Assembly: GCA_036561085.1 (NCBI GenBank) | Contig: DATBPY010000066.1 | Coordinates: 1 to 9,615, forward strand | Direction of reading: 5' to 3' | Source of the DNA: CAILHX01 sp036561085 | GTDB lineage: Bacteria; Pseudomonadota; Gammaproteobacteria; Burkholderiales; Methylophilaceae | DNA length: 9,615 nt | Shown: in pieces, positions 5,850-9,615 of the stretch | Numbering within the stretch: position 1 is the stretch's first letter | How the letters are laid out: each line of letters opens with the position of its first letter | Notes under the pieces: model-generated | What the model was told of the DNA's origin: nothing | Database searches by the model: none | Seen by the model: the letters and a program-made list of their open reading frames with translations, nothing else | Made by a program: the position numbers and the translations under genes

Positions 5850-7141
5850 GTTCCTCCGGCTCGCACGTAAAGCTCCATTAATTGCGCGGGCTCGTCGTAA
5901 ACGATGCGTTTGCCCTGGCGCAGGTCGCGGCGCATCAGCCGTATCATCTGCTCCAGCACCGATTGCGAAAAAGATTTCGCCGGTAGTTCCATCACCTCGG
6001 CCAGCCGCCCGGCGATCACCGCCGTATCGCTTACCACGGGGCATATACGGTAACGGTATTTGCCGCCTATGGCTTCGGGGATCAGATCCATGAAGCGCCC
6101 CGGTATCTGGCGGAAAAAAGTCAGAGGCAGGCGGTAGGCGTTATGTCCCAATATCGGCAGGTCGTCCGGTACCACTTGTTGTTCATCCAGCTCCTGCAAA
6201 CCGGTGGCCAGAGGCAGCAATCTATCCAGCTGGTAAGAGGTGGCCATGTGCGGGTTGCCGACACGCACCAGGTTGGAAATGAGTTCGCCCAGCGAGGCAT
6301 GACCTATGATCGCGGCGCGCTTGGGCAGTCCGCCCCAGGCACCGTCGGCGCCGTTGAGCAGCGCCTCGATAATGGAGGCATTCTCGAAACCGCCCCCCGC
6401 ATGCATGTGTACCAGCAGTTTCAACGGCCGCTGCAGGAAGCAGCGCGCGGCTGCCACGAACGCGCCCACCTGGAACGGCATGTAAGTACCGCGGTCATCC
6501 TCGATGCTGACGCCTTCTATCGGTTGCTGCGCCAACTCGTGGAGGATGGTGCAGGTAGTGTCGAAGTCTTCGGCGAAGGCATCGCAACCATCCACGATAT
6601 TGATGAGGATGCGCGGCTTGCCGCCGTCATCGCCGACGATGTTGTCATTCAGCCACTGGATGCTGACCGGCAGGCTGCGGCGTAATTCTTCCAAGGTGTA
6701 TTGCCCTTCCATCCCTTCTTTGCTCAGGTAGATCTCGTGCAGGGTGTTTGGTACGCAGTAGTCCTTCAGCTTGAGCATGGAAGGGGAGGGCACGAAGCTG
6801 CCGTCGGGCTGTACCAGGCCGATATCGGTGAAAGCGAAACAGCCGTTGACGTCGATATCGTTATCCCGGAGGTAGATCATGAAATCGTCGTCCACCTCCA
6901 GCTCATCCGGATAGGAATAATCCAAGGTGCCGAGCAGGATGTTGCGGAAACCGAATTCACGCATCTTGGGAAAGATCGCCTTCTTGTCTTCCAGCGTCTG
7001 CCCCATGCGCGCGCCTACCGGGTTCTCGCGCAAGGACAGGTCGATGAGATAAGGTTGCATGTCGCGTAGCAGGTCTATGTTTCTTTGTGCCACGGCGATA
7101 TGGGCACGCGCGTTTTCTAAAGCTTGGGTCGATGGCGGCAT
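5846..7141 (-). CDS. DRE-TIM metallolyase-like protein (HMGL/isopropylmalate synthase superfamily) with altered metal-site residues
   Basis: This 431-residue protein resembles the alpha/beta-barrel carboxyltransferases (HMG-CoA lyase, isopropylmalate and homocitrate synthases, the pyruvate carboxylase CT domain), which make or break C-C bonds next to a carboxylate using a divalent metal. The strand-1 motif is LIDLSLREN (32-40), with catalytic-type Arg38 but Glu39 where Asp is standard, and without the following Gly-Glu-Gln. HxH is His245-Met-His247. The segment GADGAWGG through IGHAS (264-283) aligns without gaps to the LeuA-type end of barrel, placing His281 at the usual ligand Asn. The region after about 300 is not a LeuA regulatory domain. 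Start ATG at 7141 with AAGGA four bases upstream. It is the first gene of a likely three-gene block with the cyclase (67 bases) and the adenylating enzyme. Reaction unknown. Confidence 0.72.
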   Translation of the reverse strand: MPPSTQALENARAHIAVAQRNIDLLRDMQPYLIDLSLRENPVGARMGQTLEDKKAIFPKMREFGFRNILLGTLDYSYPDELEVDDDFMIYLRDNDIDVNGCFAFTDIGLVQPDGSFVPSPSMLKLKDYCVPNTLHEIYLSKEGMEGQYTLEELRRSLPVSIQWLNDNIVGDDGGKPRILINIVDGCDAFAEDFDTTCTILHELAQQPIEGVSIEDDRGTYMPFQVGAFVAAARCFLQRPLKLLVHMHAGGGFENASIIEALLNGADGAWGGLPKRAAIIGHASLGELISNLVRVGNPHMATSYQLDRLLPLATGLQELDEQQVVPDDLPILGHNAYRLPLTFFRQIPGRFMDLIPEAIGGKYRYRICPVVSDTAVIAGRLAEVMELPAKSFSQSVLEQMIRLMRRDLRQGKRIVYDEPAQLMELYVRAGGT

Positions 7142-7381
7142 GGGATCCTTACATGTATAGATTTATAGGTATATTGTCGTGAACGTTTTGCCGTTCGCTA
7201 CATCCAATTGCAACGAGATGGCTTTGCAGGCTAGACTCATCGTTAGTCTGCTTAAAAGATAACTATAGAGTAAAATCTTGTGGACGGGCTGAGAATAAAA
7301 GTAAGTATTTGGAAGCAACTATCTTTAACTAAAGTATCCTTATCATTTTTAAAATAATCATTCCTTGAGGAGTACCAAACG
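7142..7381. promoter_or_regulatory. Divergent intergenic region with two small hairpins
   Basis: This 240-base AT-rich gap separates two divergently read genes, so it should hold both promoters. No convincing -35/-10 pair was found; TTGGAA near 7310 with AAGTAT 17 bases downstream is the best weak candidate for the + gene. Two inverted repeats are visible. GTGAACG (7179-7185) pairs with CGTTCGC (7192-7198), and GCAGGCTA (7226-7233) pairs with TAGTCTGC (7244-7251), each with one G-U pair. They may form operator or leader structures. No riboswitch was recognised. Confidence 0.35.
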
Positions 7382-7738
7382 ATGGTCACGAGATTCAATA
7401 AAATATCCGCACTAATGGGCGCGTTCATGTTGTTGATGGGGATTTCGGCAACAGTATTCGCCGGTGAGTACGACGGCGTATGGACGCTGGACGACAGCAA
7501 CGGCAAGCCGTTCACGGCTACCCTGGGCACGGACGGCAAGGCTTCCGGTACTCACAATACATCGTTGAAGCACGGCACCTGGAAGGAACAGGACGGCAAG
7601 GCTGTGATCAACTGGACCACGGGCTGGACCACCATCATCTCCAAGGAAGGCGACCACTACACCAAGGCTGCTTTCAAACCGGGCGCGAAGCTGACCGATA
7701 AACCGACCAACACCTCCAGTGCGGTAAAGAAGAAGTAA
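7382..7738 (+). CDS. Small exported protein of unknown function
   Basis: This 118-residue protein has a Sec signal peptide of about 27 residues (Arg4/Lys7, a hydrophobic stretch, likely cleavage VFA/GEYDG). The mature part is short strands rich in Gly, Thr, Trp and Lys (GVWTLDDSNGKPF, HGTWKEQDGKAVINW, TGWTTIISKEGDHY), suggesting a small beta-sheet or lipocalin-like fold. It ends in a Ser/Thr/Lys-rich tail, KKK. A 13-base direct repeat (7531-7543 and 7591-7603, period 60) encodes the DGKA in both halves, perhaps a trace of a duplicated hairpin. The start is firm: ATG 7382 with GAGGAG at 7367-7372. A strong terminator follows, so it is probably monocistronic and well expressed. I do not recognise the family; a periplasmic or surface role is inferred from the signal peptide only. 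Confidence 0.82.
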   Translation: MVTRFNKISALMGAFMLLMGISATVFAGEYDGVWTLDDSNGKPFTATLGTDGKASGTHNTSLKHGTWKEQDGKAVINWTTGWTTIISKEGDHYTKAAFKPGAKLTDKPTNTSSAVKKK

Positions 7739-7771
7739 GACTTAAAGAAAACCCCACGCAGGAATAACGAA

Positions 7772-7806
7772 GCCCCCAGGCATGCGAGATGCCTGGGGGC
7801 TTTTTT
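7772..7806 (+). terminator. Strong intrinsic terminator after the 118-residue gene
   Basis: A perfect 12-bp stem (GCCCCCAGGCAT 7772-7783 with ATGCCTGGGGGC 7789-7800), a 5-base loop and a TTTTTT tract (7801-7806) follow the stop by about 33 bases. On the opposite strand the hairpin lacks a good T tract, so it mainly serves the + gene, though it lies between two converging genes. Confidence 0.95.
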
Positions 7807-7828
7807 GCGTGGTTCAGCATCGTGGTTT

Positions 7829-7867
7829 ATGAATTAGGCCTTATGAATTAGGCCTTACGAATTACCC
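7829..7867. repeat. 14-bp tandem repeat covering the BON gene's stop codon
   Basis: ATGAATTAGGCCTT is repeated exactly at 7829-7842 and 7843-7856, followed by a degenerate third copy (ACGAATTACCC) at 7857-7867 that encodes the last residues of the BON protein on the - strand. The unit contains the palindrome AGGCCT. It looks like a recent slippage duplication at the gene's 3' end. Confidence 0.8.
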
Positions 7868-8274
7868 ATGGTGATCTGGTTATTCACGCTTTTCACGCCT
7901 TTCACACTGGCGATTACCTGCACGATCTTGCTGGTGTGCTGCTGGTCGTTGACTTGGCCCGTCACCGTCACTACGCCATCCGAGGTTTGTATCTGTACTT
8001 TCTGTTTGGCGATATCGGCATTGCTGGCGATCGCTTTTTTCACATTCTTGGTGATGGTGGCATCGTCCACCGCTGCGGCGTCAGAGCCGGGGTTGGCAGC
8101 TTTGGCGCTGTTCGGGATGCTGTCGGGTGTTTCGGCCGGCACCATTTTGTCATTGGCAGCGGGCGGTATTTTGTCCGCAGCCTGTACTGCGGCGGCATCG
8201 GCTGCCGTCACCAACAGGGGTGCGGCCATGAAAGCCGTCAATATCACGGCGAGTAGGTATTTAGGTTGTTTCAT
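7855..8274 (-). CDS. BON-domain periplasmic protein (OsmY-like)
   Basis: This 139-residue exported protein has one BON domain, a fold thought to bind phospholipid or membrane surfaces; OsmY-type members help the envelope cope with osmotic or other stress. The signal peptide spans about residues 1-25 (KQPKYLLAV, a hydrophobic core, then a VTAADA cleavage region). An Ala/Pro/Asp-rich linker (about 26-68) leads to the BON domain at about 70-137. Diagnostic elements there are DDATITKNVKKAI, the strand pair DGVVTVTGQV (99-108) and VKGVKSVNNQI (124-134). The frame stays open upstream to 8457, but GAGGAG at 8281-8286 fixes the start at the ATG at 8274 (6-base spacing; the adjacent ATG at 8277 is only 3 bases away). 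A signal peptide then starts exactly at that point. The stop lies in a 14-bp tandem repeat. Confidence 0.9.
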   Translation of the reverse strand: MKQPKYLLAVILTAFMAAPLLVTAADAAAVQAADKIPPAANDKMVPAETPDSIPNSAKAANPGSDAAAVDDATITKNVKKAIASNADIAKQKVQIQTSDGVVTVTGQVNDQQHTSKIVQVIASVKGVKSVNNQITMGNS

Positions 8275-8286
8275 CATAATCTCCTC

Positions 8287-8498
8287 ATTAGCTGAATGAT
8301 CAGGAAAACATGCTTCAACATGGGAATGTCGAGGATCATGTTCGTTACCACTATGACAAAAGCAGGAACAGGGTTCTGTGCGCTTCCCCACATAAAATCC
8401 AATTCGATTCACTTCTACTATGTGTGATAGCGCACTGATGACATATATGGCCTGCAAGTAGACTTTGCTCTGGTCAATCTGTTTGAAAAGGAGACGAT
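8287..8498. other. Divergent intergenic region between the BON and 124-residue genes
   Basis: About 210 bases hold the upstream regions of two divergent genes. On the + side AAGGAG (8488-8493) is an excellent ribosome binding site for the ATG at 8499. TATATG at 8444-8449 could be a -10 but lacks a suitable -35. No firm promoter, operator or RNA gene was recognised. The BON reading frame runs open through most of this gap, apparently by chance. Confidence 0.4.
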
Positions 8499-8873
8499 AT
8501 GTTTAGCTTGAGCCAACAAAAAATGATGCAAGCAGAGCGCAGGACCATGAGTGCCCCTGCATTCACCGCGCCGGGAAAATCAGGCAAGTGGTTGACCCTG
8601 GCCCACAGTAATAGCGATGCCAAAGGCTGTAGCAGCTCCGCTGACGGCATCCATGAGGTGCTGAGAGCGGATGGCCTGCAATTGGATGATCTTCAAGCGG
8701 ATGATCTTAAATTGGTCATCAACCGTTTGCAGGATGAGATCGTGTCGCTCACCAGGAAACTGGACGAAGCCAATAACGATATCCTGTGGCGCGATACGCT
8801 CGCCGCACGCCATGCGGAGGCCTATGCCTTGGCCGAGCAGCAAGCGCTCCAGAACGCTGCTTCAGCGATGTGA
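8499..8873 (+). CDS. Hypothetical coiled-coil-like small protein
   Basis: This 124-residue protein, with no signal peptide or membrane segment, is probably cytoplasmic. I do not recognise a family. Residues 1-50 are Ser/Ala/Gly-rich and look disordered. Residues 56-70 are three five-residue units (ADGLQ, LDDLQ, ADDLK) encoded by a 15-bp tandem repeat. Residues 70-120 form a long amphipathic helix (LVINRLQDEIVSLTRKLDEANN, then an Ala/Glu/Gln-rich part) likely to make a coiled coil. The gene looks real: AAGGAG five bases before the ATG at 8499, and a strong terminator 20 bases after the stop. A role as an oligomeric adaptor or stress-related small protein is conceivable, but nothing in the neighbourhood assigns one. 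Confidence 0.75.
   Translation: MFSLSQQKMMQAERRTMSAPAFTAPGKSGKWLTLAHSNSDAKGCSSSADGIHEVLRADGLQLDDLQADDLKLVINRLQDEIVSLTRKLDEANNDILWRDTLAARHAEAYALAEQQALQNAASAM
8666..8710 (+). repeat. Three 15-bp in-frame tandem units inside the 124-residue gene
   Basis: Units at 8666-8680, 8681-8695 and 8696-8710 follow the pattern (A/T)(G/T)(C/T)GGATG(A/G)(T/C)CT; the second and third share the exact ten bases GGATGATCTT (8684 and 8699). ATTGG at 8711 begins a partial fourth. Each unit encodes x-Asp-(Gly/Asp)-Leu-(Gln/Lys). Confidence 0.75.
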
Positions 8874-8886
8874 ATCAAGCAGCCGT

Positions 8887-8928
8887 AAAAATGCCGGGAT
8901 ACGTTTTTCGACGTACCCCGGCTTTTTT
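8887..8928. terminator. Bidirectional intrinsic terminator between converging genes
   Basis: GCCGGGATACGT (8893-8904) pairs with ACGTACCCCGGC (8911-8922), with one A-C mismatch and a 6-base loop. T6 follows on the + strand (8923-8928), and AAAAA at 8887-8891 gives a T tract for the - strand. It sits between the stops of the 124-residue gene (8873) and the sugar dehydrogenase gene (8946), so it can end both transcripts. Confidence 0.92.
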
Positions 8929-8945
8929 ATCTTTGATGCATATGG

Positions 8946-9615
8946 CTATTTTGCGGGCACATCCGGCGTTACCCGCCAGATGGCGTTGCCTACGTCATCG
9001 GCTACCAGCAATGCACCGCTATTATCCATCGCTACGCCCACCGGGCGGCCCAATGCATGGCCTTTGTTGTCCAGGAAACCGGTAAGTACCTCCTCGGGCT
9101 CGCCCACGGGCTGGCCGTTGGCGAATTCGACGAATACCACTTCATAGCCGCTGCTCGGGCGGCGGTTCCATGAGCCGTGCTCGCCGATGAAGGCGCCGTT
9201 GGCATATTTGGAAGGCAGCAATTTACTGTTGGAGAACGTCAGCCCCAAGGCCGCGACGTGAGCACCCAATGCATAATCCGGGGATATCGCCTTGGCTACC
9301 AAGTCGGGGCGTTGCGGTTTAACGCGTGGGTCGACGTGCTGGCCGAAGTAGCTATAAGGCCAGCCGTAGAATGCGCCTTCTGTTACCGAGGTCAGATAGT
9401 CCGGTACCAGGTCGCTGCCCAATTCATCACGCTCATTCACCACCACCCACAACTTACCGGTCTGCGGCTGCCACGCCATGCCGTTGGGGTTGCGCAGGCC
9501 GGAGGCGAAGATATGGGAGGCGCCTGTCGCGATATCTATTTCCAGGATGTCGGCACGCTCGGTTTCCTTATCCATGCCGTTCTCGGCAGCGTTGCTGTTG
9601 GAGCCTATGCTGGCG
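8946..9615 (-). CDS. PQQ-dependent sugar dehydrogenase-like protein (sorbosone/aldose dehydrogenase family), 5' end outside window
   Basis: The C-terminal 223 residues are present; the reading frame stays open through the right edge, so the Met at 9575 is internal. The family (soluble glucose/sorbosone dehydrogenases such as E. coli YliI/Asd) folds as a six-bladed beta-propeller, uses PQQ and calcium, and oxidises aldoses in the periplasm. Visible family features are GSNSN...ENGMDKE, the blade motif LRNPNGMAW, NERDELGSDLVPDYL, FYGWPYSYFG, the segment HVAALGLTF, GEHGSWNR and the closing LLVADDVGNAIWRVTP. The family is usually about 370-440 residues, so one third or more is missing, including the catalytic-His region and any signal peptide. 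Genuine PQQ-dependent activity cannot be confirmed here. A bidirectional terminator lies just downstream. Confidence 0.88.
   Translation of the reverse strand, partial: ASIGSNSNAAENGMDKETERADILEIDIATGASHIFASGLRNPNGMAWQPQTGKLWVVVNERDELGSDLVPDYLTSVTEGAFYGWPYSYFGQHVDPRVKPQRPDLVAKAISPDYALGAHVAALGLTFSNSKLLPSKYANGAFIGEHGSWNRRPSSGYEVVFVEFANGQPVGEPEEVLTGFLDNKGHALGRPVGVAMDNSGALLVADDVGNAIWRVTPDVPAK

Noticed and set aside
6143..6685. 180-codon + strand frame within the barrel-enzyme gene
   Set aside because: Antisense shadow of the 431-residue protein, with no ribosome binding site or recognisable motif.
8423..8438. CRP-like site, TGTGA-N6-ACTGA
   Set aside because: Only one half-site matches the TGTGA-N6-TCACA consensus; no supporting context.
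8275..8457. N-terminal extension of the BON protein to 200 residues
   Set aside because: The strong GAGGAG at 8281-8286 and a signal peptide beginning at the ATG at 8274 show the true start; the Cys/His-rich extension would bury the signal peptide.
8666..8710. Possible pentapeptide-repeat protein motif in the 124-residue gene
   Set aside because: The five-residue units have Leu at the fourth position and Asp at the second, which does not fit the A(D/N)LXX register, and there are only three units.

Overview
The window looks like a piece of a betaproteobacterial chromosome, most plausibly from the Nitrosomonadales/Gallionellaceae neighbourhood. This placement is inferred from gene content (a cbpA-cbpM pair, small signal-peptide proteins rich in Ala and Lys, a BON-domain periplasmic protein, PAS-GGDEF signalling) and from the moderately GC-rich coding style; no rRNA or other phylogenetic marker is present. 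No tRNA, rRNA, CRISPR array, insertion sequence, integrase or phage gene was seen. Genes are densely packed and no gene-free stretch exceeds about 240 bases.

Left part (1-3324, all on +): the last 26 codons of a CbpA/DnaJ-type co-chaperone, its modulator cbpM, a group A FAD-dependent monooxygenase that begins with a forced TTG codon, a 74-residue Ala/Lys-rich exported protein closed by a strong terminator, and a TauE/SafE-family membrane exporter. The exporter converges on the next block with only 9 bases between stop codons.

Middle part (3334-7141, all on -): three co-directional genes separated by 66-67 bases. In transcription order they are a DRE-TIM (HMGL/isopropylmalate-synthase-like) barrel enzyme, a PAS-GGDEF diguanylate cyclase with an intact active site and c-di-GMP inhibitory site, and a stand-alone class I adenylate-forming enzyme. 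The barrel protein keeps the catalytic Arg and HxH pair of its superfamily, but the usual metal-ligand Asp and Asn align with Glu and His. This block is the least ordinary part of the window and may be a small uncharacterised metabolic/signalling unit.

Right part (7382-9615): a cluster of small genes with strong ribosome binding sites and clear terminators. They are a 118-residue exported protein of unknown function (+), a BON-domain periplasmic protein (-) whose stop codon lies in a 14-bp tandem repeat, a 124-residue unrecognised coiled-coil-like protein (+) with an internal 15-bp triplication, and the 3' two-thirds or so of a PQQ-dependent sugar dehydrogenase-like (sorbosone/aldose dehydrogenase) gene (-) running off the right edge.

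No definite new defence or mobile system is visible. The candidates worth following are the altered barrel enzyme with its neighbours and the small orphan proteins.
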